From an uncultured bacterium (GTDB taxonomy: Bacteria; Cyanobacteriota; Vampirovibrionia; Gastranaerophilales; Gastranaerophilaceae): DNA of 64,000 nucleotides. Below the pieces are notes generated by a model. The model was not told the DNA's origin, ran no database searches, and saw only the letters and a list, made by a program, of their open reading frames with translations. Below, in pieces: positions 1-7,836 of this stretch. Position 1 is the stretch's first letter, and each line of letters begins with the position of its first letter. The position numbers were made by a program, and so were the translations under genes. The DNA lies in NCBI GenBank assembly GCA_902791985.1, contig CADAYD010000001.1, positions 1 through 64,000 of the forward strand, in the 5' to 3' direction.

Positions 1-108
1 GGGATGTAGCACTCTGCCGAACAAAAAGTTGACTAAATGTCAAGTTTTTGTGAGAGGTGGTAGCGCACACAACAAAACGAAAGTTTTGTTGGTGGTAAAT
101 ATAAATAT
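1..108 (+). repeat. tRNA-5'-half-like fragments interrupted by hairpins
   Basis: The first ten bases repeat the 5' end of the adjacent tRNA-Pro. At 58-70 a second tRNA-like piece (the GGTAGCGCAC D-arm sequence) appears, followed by a hairpin that sits where the anticodon arm would be (ACAAAAC/GTTTTGT around a GAAA loop). Between the two pieces is a longer hairpin at about 24-53 with 12-bp arms and one mismatch. No intact T arm or acceptor 3' strand is present, so this is not a functional tRNA. It looks like decayed or tRNA-derived repeat material. The window edge cuts the left side. Confidence 0.45.
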
Positions 109-182
109 CGGGATGTAGCGCAGCTTGGTAGCGCACAACGTTCGGGACGTTGGGGTCGCAGGTTCAAATCCTGTCATCCCGA
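109..182 (+). tRNA. tRNA-Pro (anticodon CGG)
   Basis: A full cloverleaf can be folded. The 7-bp acceptor pairs 109-115 with 175-181, leaving discriminator A182. The D arm has GCGC/GCGC stems around AGCTTGGTA. The anticodon stem CAACG/CGTTG holds a seven-base loop TTCGGGA, giving anticodon CGG. The T arm carries the TTCAAAT loop. CCA is not encoded. A T-run follows immediately at 183-189 and may act as terminator. CGG reads the CCG proline codon. Confidence 0.93.
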
Positions 183-242
183 TTTTTTTGCATAAAATCG
201 ACATTCCATAATTACATCCTGAACACGCAGTTTTTTATGCAC

Positions 243-950
243 CTAAAGGTGCTCAAATGTTGGTTCATTTTTAATTTCTCTATTCCAATTATGCAGAAAA
301 TAGAGACCTAAAATAAAATAAGTTCCCCACATTAGTATTGTTGCAAAGCAGTGTGACCCGCTCAGATAAGCATTTATCCATATTATTATGCACAAACCGT
401 TTACGACTGTCCACAAATACCATTGTTCGATGCATCTTTTTACCGTAAGAATAAATGCTATTACTGACAAAACAGTTGTAATAGAATCCATTATTGAATT
501 AGAATCTCCAAAATATTTAAGTGCAAAATACAGAATTATTATCGTGATGATGCCAAAAATAGAATATATGATTCTTTCTTTTGCAGATAATTTAGTTTTA
601 TAAATTTCTTGCTTGTCTTTTTTCATGTGTTTTTTCCATTTAGCAATCCCCAAAAATTGCATGGGGAAATAATAAAGCATATTAAGACATAAATGTCCCC
701 AAAGTTGGGTTTTGAATGAAATGTATGAGTAACAAATATTTGAAATCATACCGAAAAAGTAGCAGGAAATTTTGCCTTTGCCGGCAGTAATTGTTGCGCA
801 AATCCCGCAAATTGCACTTATTAATGCTGCTGTTTTGTCTTTCATATAAATTGAAATAAGAGTTATAAACAAAATTTCGAGTGGGAATAAAATTCTTTCA
901 TATTTCCCCCATCCGCTAAGTTCACCTCTGGCAAATTCTAAAATGTTCAT
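243..950 (-). CDS. pnuC: PnuC-type nicotinamide riboside transporter
   Basis: This 235-residue, strongly hydrophobic protein has about seven membrane segments. It carries the PnuC-family signature region (NMLYYFPMQFLGIAKWKKH, about residues 90-108) and the conserved C-terminal aromatic segment (EQWYLWTVVNGLCIIIW). The family imports nicotinamide riboside by facilitated diffusion for NAD salvage in the inner membrane. No NadR or NAD riboswitch is visible nearby. Its start codon lies only 20 bp from the start of the divergent gene at 971, so any promoter must overlap one of the two coding regions. No Shine-Dalgarno sequence is visible. Exact vitamin specificity (riboside versus thiamine or riboflavin for Pnu relatives) cannot be read from sequence. 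Confidence 0.85.
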   Translation of the reverse strand: MNILEFARGELSGWGKYERILFPLEILFITLISIYMKDKTAALISAICGICATITAGKGKISCYFFGMISNICYSYISFKTQLWGHLCLNMLYYFPMQFLGIAKWKKHMKKDKQEIYKTKLSAKERIIYSIFGIITIIILYFALKYFGDSNSIMDSITTVLSVIAFILTVKRCIEQWYLWTVVNGLCIIIWINAYLSGSHCFATILMWGTYFILGLYFLHNWNREIKNEPTFEHL

Positions 951-970
951 GGTTTAATTGTATCATAACA

Positions 971-2005
971 ATGCAAGTTAATCGTATAGCAAATAATTTA
1001 CTAACAAATAAAGCGGTCTTAAAAGGACTGGAAAAAATATCAGAGCACGGGACATCATTTGCCGCCGGGGCTTCATTATTGATGTCTTTAGGGGTTCGTA
1101 CTTTTTCTATATACAATACTCCGGATGTTGAAAAAGAAAACAAGTTTTATATAATGGCAAATTCTATTACATCCGGCTTAGTAAAATTTGGTATTGTTGA
1201 GGCAATAGCACTACCTATTGAAAATGCGGTCAGTCGTATTGATAAAAATTCAAGCAAATATTTAACTGATGCTACATTGAAAAATTTTAGTCCGCAAACA
1301 AGAAGCTATAAATTTATAACACAAATTATAAAATTGAGTACCGGACTTTTAACTGCAATACCCAAATCCATTCTTACAATTGCGCTTATTCCGGTTGTTA
1401 TGGATAAAGTTTTTCACTACAATCCGCTTGAAGACTTGAAAAATGCTGTTGAAAAATTCCCTTATAAAAACGAAGCATCAAAATTTTTTATCGATAGCCA
1501 AAAATTAAGTTCGTATCCGGCTTTTACCGGTATTGGCAATAAATTGTCAAGGGGTATAAGTAAAATTATAAATAATGAAAAAGTTCAGAAATTTGCCAAA
1601 CAATATGAAATGGAGGATGAAGATATATATAAGCATACCACTGCAATTACTGATGTTCTTTTGACTTCTGCTGCCGTTTGGCAAACCAATAAATCAGATG
1701 GTATTAAAGAAAATTGTAAACGTGTTCTAAATTATAATAATATTATAAATACTGCAATTACAATAATGGCAGGATATTGGCTTGACGGCAGAGTAAAGAA
1801 TCATACAAGCAAGTTTATCGAAAGTTTTAAACAGGCTAATATTAATAACCCGAAACTTCCAAAATATATAGAAGGAATAAATATTCTGCGTCCGACAATA
1901 ATATTCGCATTTATTTACTACGGTTTGTTACCGATTTTCTCTACCTATACCTCAGAAAAACTTGATAAGTTTATTGTAAATGGTAGAAAATTAAAAAGTG
2001 AATAA
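971..2005 (+). CDS. Unrecognised helical membrane-associated protein
   Basis: I do not recognise this 344-residue family. It has several moderately hydrophobic helices (about residues 28-45, 70-90, 125-150, 250-262, 305-325), many Lys and Asn residues, and no signal peptide or cysteine cluster. It is divergent from pnuC with only 20 bp between start codons. TATCAT at 961-966 lies 4 nt from the ATG, which would give a leaderless message. In its arrangement of an N-terminal hydrophobic pair, a central Lys-rich soluble part and a C-terminal LIP/LLP-containing helix, it loosely resembles the 524-residue protein at 34233. That similarity is by eye only. The function is unknown. Confidence 0.7.
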   Translation: MQVNRIANNLLTNKAVLKGLEKISEHGTSFAAGASLLMSLGVRTFSIYNTPDVEKENKFYIMANSITSGLVKFGIVEAIALPIENAVSRIDKNSSKYLTDATLKNFSPQTRSYKFITQIIKLSTGLLTAIPKSILTIALIPVVMDKVFHYNPLEDLKNAVEKFPYKNEASKFFIDSQKLSSYPAFTGIGNKLSRGISKIINNEKVQKFAKQYEMEDEDIYKHTTAITDVLLTSAAVWQTNKSDGIKENCKRVLNYNNIINTAITIMAGYWLDGRVKNHTSKFIESFKQANINNPKLPKYIEGINILRPTIIFAFIYYGLLPIFSTYTSEKLDKFIVNGRKLKSE

Positions 2006-2045
2006 TTTAATAAAGGGTCATCCTGTTCACTGTTCTTACAATATC

Positions 2046-3326
2046 CTACATCGGTAATTTTACACAAAATTCGGTTCTGGTGTTTTCTTCACTTTCGACA
2101 GTTATTTCTCCCCCGTGCGCCTGTGTAATTTGTTGGGATAAATATAATCCCAGTCCTGTGCCGACTTTTCTCAATTTTTTTGCGGCGGAATAATATTTAT
2201 TAAATATCATTTTTATTTCGTCTTTTGGGATTCCTTGACCGTAATCAATAACCGATATTGTTGCAAAACCTTTTATTTCCCCTATTTTTACATCAATATC
2301 CTTTTGGGAATGACTGTGATTTATTGCGTTTGATATGAGATTTTTTATTACTCTTTGAAGCTGGACTTTATCACCGTTTATAACGGGGTTTGATTTTGCC
2401 GGTGTAAAATTGATGTTCATATTTAAATCTTTTGTTAGCGGAAGCATATTATTAACAACCTCTTGGGCAAACGGATTTAATTCAATATCTTCTTTATATA
2501 AATCAATACCTTTATCCCCGATTTTGTATGTCTCTAATAAAATTTGAACTAAATCTAAAAGTTCATTGTTAGAAGCTTGCATATTTTTTAATGCAAATTC
2601 TTGTTTTTCTGATACTTTACCAAATTTTTCATTTAAAAACAGATCTATCATATTTGCTGCGGCAATAATGGGAACTTTTAAATCGTGAGTCAGTGTTGCT
2701 GCAAAGTCGGTTTTTAGGGTTTCTATTTCTTTTTCTACGGTAATATCTTTTATAATAATTACATAACGCTTTTTTTCTATATGCATAAGCGGTTGAGAAC
2801 TAATAAGAAAATTATTTGTCGGCGTATGTTTGATGAATACTTCGTTATTCTCAAGTTTGTCTGCTTCTAAAGTGTCATCAGACAGTTGAATATATTCAAA
2901 AATGTTTTTCCCTATAATATTCTGTCCTTTTTTTATTCCAAACCACTTTAATATTTTTGGTGTTGCACGCAAGATTTCAAATTTATCATTAATAATCAAT
3001 ATTCCGTCAGACAAAGAGTTTATGACAGATTCAAGCAATCTGTTTTGATTCATTAGCTCTGATTGATATTCGGCTATCATTCGTTCTCTGTCATTGAGAG
3101 TTTCAACCATTCTATTTATACTGTGGGTTACATTTTGATAAGTCGGGTGGTCTGTATTAATTTTTTTGCTTAAGTCCCCGTATCGGATTGAATCAACTGT
3201 TGTAGTTACTTTTCCAAGATAATCGTTGATTTTTGACCAGCGCTTATTAGTTTTTCTTGTTATGAAGAAAAGTGATACAAAGACTAAAATTACTCCGATA
3301 TTAATTATGTAAAGATATGATGACAT
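2046..3326 (-). CDS. Membrane-anchored PAS sensor histidine kinase
   Basis: The protein has 426 residues. It has one N-terminal membrane helix (about 5-24), a HAMP-like linker (30-85), a PAS domain (about 95-195), a HisKA dimerisation box with the phosphoacceptor His214 in THDLKVP, and a HATPase_c domain with N-box NLISNAINH (329-337), G1 DYGQGIP and G2 GTGLGLYL. It is therefore a complete transmitter. There is almost no periplasmic domain, so sensing is probably through PAS in the cytoplasm. No response regulator gene is adjacent, making it an orphan kinase. It is divergent from kdsC, and the intergenic region carries TATAAT-like boxes around 3352-3370. The ligand and partner are unknown. 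The receiver protein at 58583 is a possible but unproven partner. Confidence 0.9.
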   Translation of the reverse strand: MSSYLYIINIGVILVFVSLFFITRKTNKRWSKINDYLGKVTTTVDSIRYGDLSKKINTDHPTYQNVTHSINRMVETLNDRERMIAEYQSELMNQNRLLESVINSLSDGILIINDKFEILRATPKILKWFGIKKGQNIIGKNIFEYIQLSDDTLEADKLENNEVFIKHTPTNNFLISSQPLMHIEKKRYVIIIKDITVEKEIETLKTDFAATLTHDLKVPIIAAANMIDLFLNEKFGKVSEKQEFALKNMQASNNELLDLVQILLETYKIGDKGIDLYKEDIELNPFAQEVVNNMLPLTKDLNMNINFTPAKSNPVINGDKVQLQRVIKNLISNAINHSHSQKDIDVKIGEIKGFATISVIDYGQGIPKDEIKMIFNKYYSAAKKLRKVGTGLGLYLSQQITQAHGGEITVESEENTRTEFCVKLPM

Positions 3327-3402
3327 TTACTCTCTCAAAATTAAATAACATGATATAATTAAATTATAATCAAGAGAGAGATGTTTGTAAACAGCAGGGG
3401 AT

Positions 3403-3885
3403 ATGACTGAATTAAGCTTGCCAAATACTATAAAAATGGTCATTACTGATTTCGACGGAATTGTAACTGATAATTGTGTTTATATCAGTGATGACGGAAT
3501 TTTGTCAAGAAAAATCAATTTTAAAGATGTTGTTGGGTTTTATAATTTGAAAAAAAATGGTATAAATGCTGCAATAATTTCAGGTGAAAAAAATTCTGCC
3601 ATTGAAACAATTGCAAAAAATCTTGAGATAAAAGAGGTTTACCAAAATATCAGAGAAAAACTTCCTGTTTTAAAAAATATTTTAGAAAAATATAATTTAT
3701 CGCAAGAAGAATATTTGTATATTGGGGATGAAATAAATGATTTGGAATGTTTAAATTATGCAAAATACAGATTAACCGTTCCAAATGCTGTTGATAAGGT
3801 AAAAGCCGTTGAAAATATACAAATTACGCAAAACTCCGGTGGGATGGGTGCATTCAGGGAGGTCACAGATTGCTTAATAAATTAA
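3403..3885 (+). CDS. kdsC: KDO 8-phosphate phosphatase (HAD superfamily)
   Basis: At 160 residues this is typical of KdsC, the cap-less tetrameric HAD phosphatase that converts Kdo 8-phosphate to Kdo for LPS inner core. HAD motif I is ITDFDGIVTD with nucleophile Asp16 and Asp18. Motif II is the IISGE segment, motif III is a Lys in the EKLPVL region, and motif IV is GDEINDLECL. The family's usual DVDGVLTDG is altered to DFDGIVTDN, but the catalytic aspartates are kept. The C terminus ends in a GGMGAFREV segment, as in KdsC. The presence of kdsA and waaA in the same window supports the call over other HAD phosphatases. The next gene starts inside its last codons, so the two are translationally coupled. 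Confidence 0.88.
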   Translation: MTELSLPNTIKMVITDFDGIVTDNCVYISDDGILSRKINFKDVVGFYNLKKNGINAAIISGEKNSAIETIAKNLEIKEVYQNIREKLPVLKNILEKYNLSQEEYLYIGDEINDLECLNYAKYRLTVPNAVDKVKAVENIQITQNSGGMGAFREVTDCLIN

Positions 3886-5354
3886 AAAATCTTTATGAAA
3901 ATGTTAAAAATATAAACAATACGGTGGATGATTATACAAGTGATACCATAATTCAGTCTTTGCCTACGGTTGCATATGTTAATAAAGCAAAAAAACTGAT
4001 TGAAAAAAAAGACTATGAAAGTGCAATTGAGGTTTTGAAATCAGCGTTGGATATCTCCGATAAAGATCCCCTTGTATATAAATATTTGGGGAAGATTTCG
4101 GAGATTAATCATAATTTTAGAGATGCTTATACATATTATAAAAGTTGTGCGGAATTAAATCAGAATGATAAAGAAATATGGTTGAGACTCGGAATGTGTT
4201 ACCTCTATGCGGATGTTTTGGATGAAGCATTGCATGCTTTTGAAATTGCGGATAAATTGTCTCCAATGAATACAGATGTTCAAACAGGCTGGGGTATGGT
4301 GTATATGAAGCAGAAAAAATATGCGCTTGCAAAAGATAAATTCAACCTTGCAGCTCAAATAAGTAAATACAATTTCTCTGCGATTCTCTTATCTGCGGTA
4401 ATGGAGATGCGTTTAGAAGAATATGCTATTGCAGAAGAAAAGCTCGGATTTCTTGTAAAAGTTGCCCCTAATGAGGGCAGCTTGTATGAATATTCTCATC
4501 TGAAATTACTTCAGGGGAAGTATGATGAAGCCGAAAAATACGCTCATAGTGTTCTAAACTTGAATAAATATATGCTTCCTGCGTATTTTATTCTCGGGGA
4601 AGTTTATTCTATCAGAAAAGATTATGAAAAAACTATAGAAAATTTTGAAACAGCGCAAAATTTAGGCTTAAAAAATGCAAATTTATACTTTGAATGGGGA
4701 AAAGCACTGATAAGACTATTTAAATTCGAACAGGCTGAAGTGAAATTTAATAAAGTTCTTGAAATTGATGAAAAAAATCAGGATGCAAAAATAGGACTGG
4801 CATTGTTAAAATCCTATAAAAAAGATTTTGCTTTGTTAGATGATTTAAAAAATACAAATCAAAATAATGTATACATTATGGAAGGTATAGGTTTAGAATT
4901 CCTCGCAAATAAAGATTATGAAAATGCAATAGATATGTTTAGAAAGGCACTTATTAAAGACAGGTACCAGTCTTATAATTATTATAATCTTGTTTGTGCA
5001 TATCGCAGTCTTAACAACAAATATAAAATTAAGGAATATTTTGATAAATTTACGCAAAATAATCCTGAATATGCTCAAGGTTATATAGATTATGCAGATT
5101 GGCTAATAAGTATATCTGATTTTGATGAAGCGCAAAGGAAATTAAAAAAAGCACAAAAATATGAACCGGATAATGTTCAATTGTTAAATATGTTATTTTT
5201 AACTTATTACACTCTTGTCAAGAATAACATTTGTGAATATAATATAAGGGAAGCAATATCAATTGCACAAAGAGCGCTTGAATTAGGAAAATTTGATTAT
5301 ATGCCCCAAAAACAAGAGCTTGAGGAAATATTAAAGGACTTTCAGGGAAATTAA
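3870..5354 (+). CDS. TPR-repeat protein (TTG start)
   Basis: This 494-residue, almost wholly helical protein has about ten tetratricopeptide repeats from residue 40 onward. Each has the small/aromatic pattern, for example AIEVLKSALDISDKDPLVYKYLG. It has no signal peptide or membrane helix, so it is probably a cytoplasmic scaffold. The start is TTG at 3870, 16 bp inside kdsC, with a good GGAGGT ribosome site at 3858-3863, seven bases upstream. It is followed by lysC with a 2-nt gap, so kdsC, this gene and lysC look like one transcript. The partner is unknown. Two other TPR proteins lie in the window (9316, 25631). Confidence 0.85.
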   Translation: MLNKLKNLYENVKNINNTVDDYTSDTIIQSLPTVAYVNKAKKLIEKKDYESAIEVLKSALDISDKDPLVYKYLGKISEINHNFRDAYTYYKSCAELNQNDKEIWLRLGMCYLYADVLDEALHAFEIADKLSPMNTDVQTGWGMVYMKQKKYALAKDKFNLAAQISKYNFSAILLSAVMEMRLEEYAIAEEKLGFLVKVAPNEGSLYEYSHLKLLQGKYDEAEKYAHSVLNLNKYMLPAYFILGEVYSIRKDYEKTIENFETAQNLGLKNANLYFEWGKALIRLFKFEQAEVKFNKVLEIDEKNQDAKIGLALLKSYKKDFALLDDLKNTNQNNVYIMEGIGLEFLANKDYENAIDMFRKALIKDRYQSYNYYNLVCAYRSLNNKYKIKEYFDKFTQNNPEYAQGYIDYADWLISISDFDEAQRKLKKAQKYEPDNVQLLNMLFLTYYTLVKNNICEYNIREAISIAQRALELGKFDYMPQKQELEEILKDFQGN

Positions 5355-5356
5355 AG

Positions 5357-6616
5357 TTGAAGAAAATAGTAGTTCAAAAATTTGGCGGAACTTCCGTTGC
5401 AGACATTGAAAAAATGCAGCACGTTGCAGACGTTATCATTAAAGAGAAAGAAAACGGCAACGATGTTGTGGTTGTTGTTTCTGCTATGGGACATACAACA
5501 GATCATCTTATAAAACTTGCTCATACTATAAATTCAAATCCTTCGGAGCGTGAGCTTGATATGCTTTTGTCAACAGGGGAATGTGTTTCAATGTCCCTTT
5601 TGACTATGGCTTTGCAAGCAAAAGGACATAAGGCGGTTAGCTACAATGCTGCTCAAATTGGGATTATAACCGAAAATGTTCATACTAAAGCAAGAATCGT
5701 CGATATTAAAACCGATAAATTAAGAAAAAGTCTTGATGAAGGTAATATAATTGTAATTGCCGGTTTTCAGGGCGTAACAACCGATGGCGAAATTACAACT
5801 TTAGGGCGCGGAGGATCTGACACTTCCGCTGTTGCGATTGCGTCAGCACTTGGGGCTGAAAGATGCGATATATATACTGATGTGGAAGGGGTTTATACAA
5901 CAGACCCGAGAGTTGTCCCCAATGCCTCAAGATTAAACGAAATTTCTTATGAAGAAATGCTTGAACTCGCTCATGCCGGTGCTAATGTTTTGCATCCGCG
6001 CAGTGTTGAAACTGCAAAACAATATAAAATGCCGCTTAGGGTGCGCTCAACGTTTAAATATGATAATAAAGGAACTTTAATATTAGGAGTTGAAGATATG
6101 GAAATTAATAAACCGGTTGCAGGTGTAGCGGCTGATTTGTCGCAAGTAAGGGTAGTTGTTTGTGACATTCCGGATACCCCCGGAGAAGCGGCAACATTAT
6201 TTGGCAGTCTTGCAAAAGAAAATATTTCTGTTGATATGATTATTCAATCTTATGCAAGAAAAGTCAAAAATGATATCGCATTTACAATAAATAAAGAAGA
6301 TTTACCTAAAACTCAAGAAGTTATTAATAGAGTAAAAGGACAGCTCAATGCGGGTGATGTAAGTTTTGATGATAATATCGCAAAAGTTTCTATAATAGGT
6401 GCCGGCATGATTGACAGACCGGGTATTGCGTCTACCATGTTTAAGACTCTTGCAGATGCAGGAATTAATATTCGAATGATTTCAACGTCAGAAATCAAAA
6501 TAAGCTGTTTAATAAATAAAGAAGATGCACAAAAAGCGGTGAAAGCGCTACATGAAGTTTTTGCTCTTGGCTGTGATGAGATTGCAGAAGTTAAAGGCAC
6601 ATTGCCGGATGTTTAA
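5357..6616 (+). CDS. lysC: Aspartate kinase with two ACT domains (TTG start)
   Basis: The enzyme phosphorylates L-aspartate, the first step towards lysine, threonine, methionine and diaminopimelate. Its 419 residues are usual for the monofunctional class. The N-terminal amino-acid kinase domain begins with KFGGTSVAD, then has the STGECVSM, GRGGSDTSA and TDVEGVYTTDPR segments. Two ACT domains follow (about 270-335 and 345-415), which bind lysine and/or threonine for feedback control. The start is TTG 2 nt after the TPR gene. The ribosome site is weak (AGGGA), consistent with coupling to the gene in front. No lysine riboswitch is visible since there is no leader. Confidence 0.95.
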   Translation: MKKIVVQKFGGTSVADIEKMQHVADVIIKEKENGNDVVVVVSAMGHTTDHLIKLAHTINSNPSERELDMLLSTGECVSMSLLTMALQAKGHKAVSYNAAQIGIITENVHTKARIVDIKTDKLRKSLDEGNIIVIAGFQGVTTDGEITTLGRGGSDTSAVAIASALGAERCDIYTDVEGVYTTDPRVVPNASRLNEISYEEMLELAHAGANVLHPRSVETAKQYKMPLRVRSTFKYDNKGTLILGVEDMEINKPVAGVAADLSQVRVVVCDIPDTPGEAATLFGSLAKENISVDMIIQSYARKVKNDIAFTINKEDLPKTQEVINRVKGQLNAGDVSFDDNIAKVSIIGAGMIDRPGIASTMFKTLADAGINIRMISTSEIKISCLINKEDAQKAVKALHEVFALGCDEIAEVKGTLPDV

Positions 6617-6619
6617 ATT

Positions 6620-6829
6620 TTATTGTAAATTATAATCATATATATTTTTTATCTTTATAACTTCATCTTGTATTTTCTCTAGTGCTAAATATATAGGGTT
6701 AAAATCTTCGATTTCTTCTTTATTTTCGATGTAATTTAGTGCTAATGATAAATAATTTTCTATTTCAACAACAGAATCACATATAATGCTATCTTTATCT
6801 GTCTTATTTTCTTCTTCGGAATTTGTCAT
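6620..6829 (-). CDS. Small acidic helical protein, partner of divergent XRE regulator (copy 1)
   Basis: This is a 69-residue acidic protein. The ATG at 6829 is preferred over an upstream ATG because GAGGT lies about nine bases before it. I do not recognise a family. The core (IENYLSLALNYIENKEEIEDF, split here as IENYLSLALN and YIENKEEIEDF) is visibly related to that of the short gene at 12230 (ALNYIDSKEDYDF). Both genes are divergent from a 67-codon helix-turn-helix gene. The fold is predicted to be helical, with no cysteines in the core and no membrane segment. It converges on lysC with only 3 nt between stop codons. It could be a regulator's small partner, an antitoxin-like protein or an accessory protein. 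There is no direct evidence for any of these. Confidence 0.6.
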   Translation of the reverse strand: MTNSEEENKTDKDSIICDSVVEIENYLSLALNYIENKEEIEDFNPIYLALEKIQDEVIKIKNIYDYNLQ

Positions 6830-6860
6830 AAATAGTACCTCACTTGTTAATAAATGTTGC

Positions 6861-6907
6861 GGATACATTCCGCTATAAAGGAATATTATACTATATATCG
6901 GAATATG
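6861..6907. promoter_or_regulatory. Putative operator array between divergent small genes
   Basis: Three direct copies of an octamer with consensus GGAATATK start at 6861 (GGATACAT), 6880 (GGAATATT) and 6900 (GGAATATG). They are spaced 19 and 20 bp apart, about two helical turns. A short perfect inverted repeat GCGGA/TCCGC (6859-6873) overlaps the first copy. The sites lie between the start codons of the small acidic gene and the XRE gene, where a self-regulating repressor would bind. No binding data exist, so this is pattern only. Confidence 0.45.
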
Positions 6908-6942
6908 TCAACTTATACTGAGTAAAAATATAAAATAAACTT

Positions 6943-7146
6943 ATGATTGAGAATAATATTTCTTTATTAATCGGAAAACGACGCACGAACGTTGCTGAGG
7001 TTGCAAGAATTGCAAAATTAAAATATTCTACTGTAAATAATTTATATCTTGATAAAACAAAGGGGATTGAATTTGAAACAATGAATAAACTTTGTTTTGC
7101 GCTTGATTGTACTCCGGGGGACTTATTTACATATATTCCTGATTAA
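6943..7146 (+). CDS. Small XRE-family helix-turn-helix regulator (copy 1)
   Basis: The 67-residue protein is essentially one Cro/CI-type DNA-binding domain: helix 1 (residues 3-13), the NVAEVARIAKLKYSTVNNLYL helix-turn-helix (about 15-36, quoted in outline) and a C-terminal FETMNKLCFALDCTPGDLF segment typical of YozG/HTH_26 single-domain regulators. It is divergent from the small acidic gene. No Shine-Dalgarno sequence is seen before ATG 6943. TATACT at 6913-6918 could be its -10 box. By family it probably autoregulates through the repeats at 6861-6907, which is inference. Confidence 0.8.
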   Translation: MIENNISLLIGKRRTNVAEVARIAKLKYSTVNNLYLDKTKGIEFETMNKLCFALDCTPGDLFTYIPD

Positions 7147-7227
7147 TAAGTTGTGCAAGTTTGGGGATAATTTATTTTGAGTCGGAGTGCTGGCAATAGG
7201 ATGCATTTTCAGTTCGATAAATATTGT

Positions 7228-7836
7228 CTACAGCCAATCGAGAAGTCTTTTGAATTCGCCAAAATCAAGATCCATAATTTCTTGTCCGAATTTTTTTACT
7301 AAAAATTCTACATCTAAATTGTATGTCAGCGGTTCTTTTTTGTAACCGGTTTTTTTAAATAATTCGGTTGAGAAAGTTTGGTTTTCTTTGTCATAAACTT
7401 CGCTGTAGTTCAAACCTTGTTCTATGCAGAAGGGCACTTTCAGAGTATTTTTTTCTTCATAAGTGGCTTTTTCGTAATATGAAAGACCGAAAGTTCTGCA
7501 AATTATCATCCTAAAAGGATAAACGCTGCATCTGTGGTTTATTAGAAACGGACATTTATGCATAAATAATTTGCCGTCAAATTCGGCTTTTTCTTTTTTT
7601 AGTTGGACAATATTTTCAACAATTTGCTGTTGAATATCTTTATCTAAAAGAGAAAAACCTTGTTTTAAAAATTCAAATTCAAGTTCGCTGCAAGGGTATT
7701 CTCCTTTTTCACAGCAAAGAGAACAGCCTTCTTTGCAGTGAATATATTCTTTTTGGTCCTCAAAATGGCTGTTTATGCGCTCCATTATAACCCGAATAAA
7801 TTGATAAAATTTTTCCATTCGTTCTTTGTCAACCAT
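7228..7836 (-). CDS. YkgJ-family cysteine-cluster protein
   Basis: The protein has 202 residues. Near the N terminus it has a C-x3-C-x2-C cluster (CKEGCSLCC, about residues 34-42) followed by more cysteines (YPCSE). In the middle is the CPFL..CSVYPFRMIICRTFG segment that defines the zinc/iron-chelating YkgJ/UPF0153 family. The biochemical role of the family is poorly known; metal binding is assumed from the cysteines. Its start overlaps the stop of the upstream gene (TAATG at 7836), so the two are coupled. It is a complete gene, converging with the XRE gene. Confidence 0.8.
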   Translation of the reverse strand: MVDKERMEKFYQFIRVIMERINSHFEDQKEYIHCKEGCSLCCEKGEYPCSELEFEFLKQGFSLLDKDIQQQIVENIVQLKKEKAEFDGKLFMHKCPFLINHRCSVYPFRMIICRTFGLSYYEKATYEEKNTLKVPFCIEQGLNYSEVYDKENQTFSTELFKKTGYKKEPLTYNLDVEFLVKKFGQEIMDLDFGEFKRLLDWL

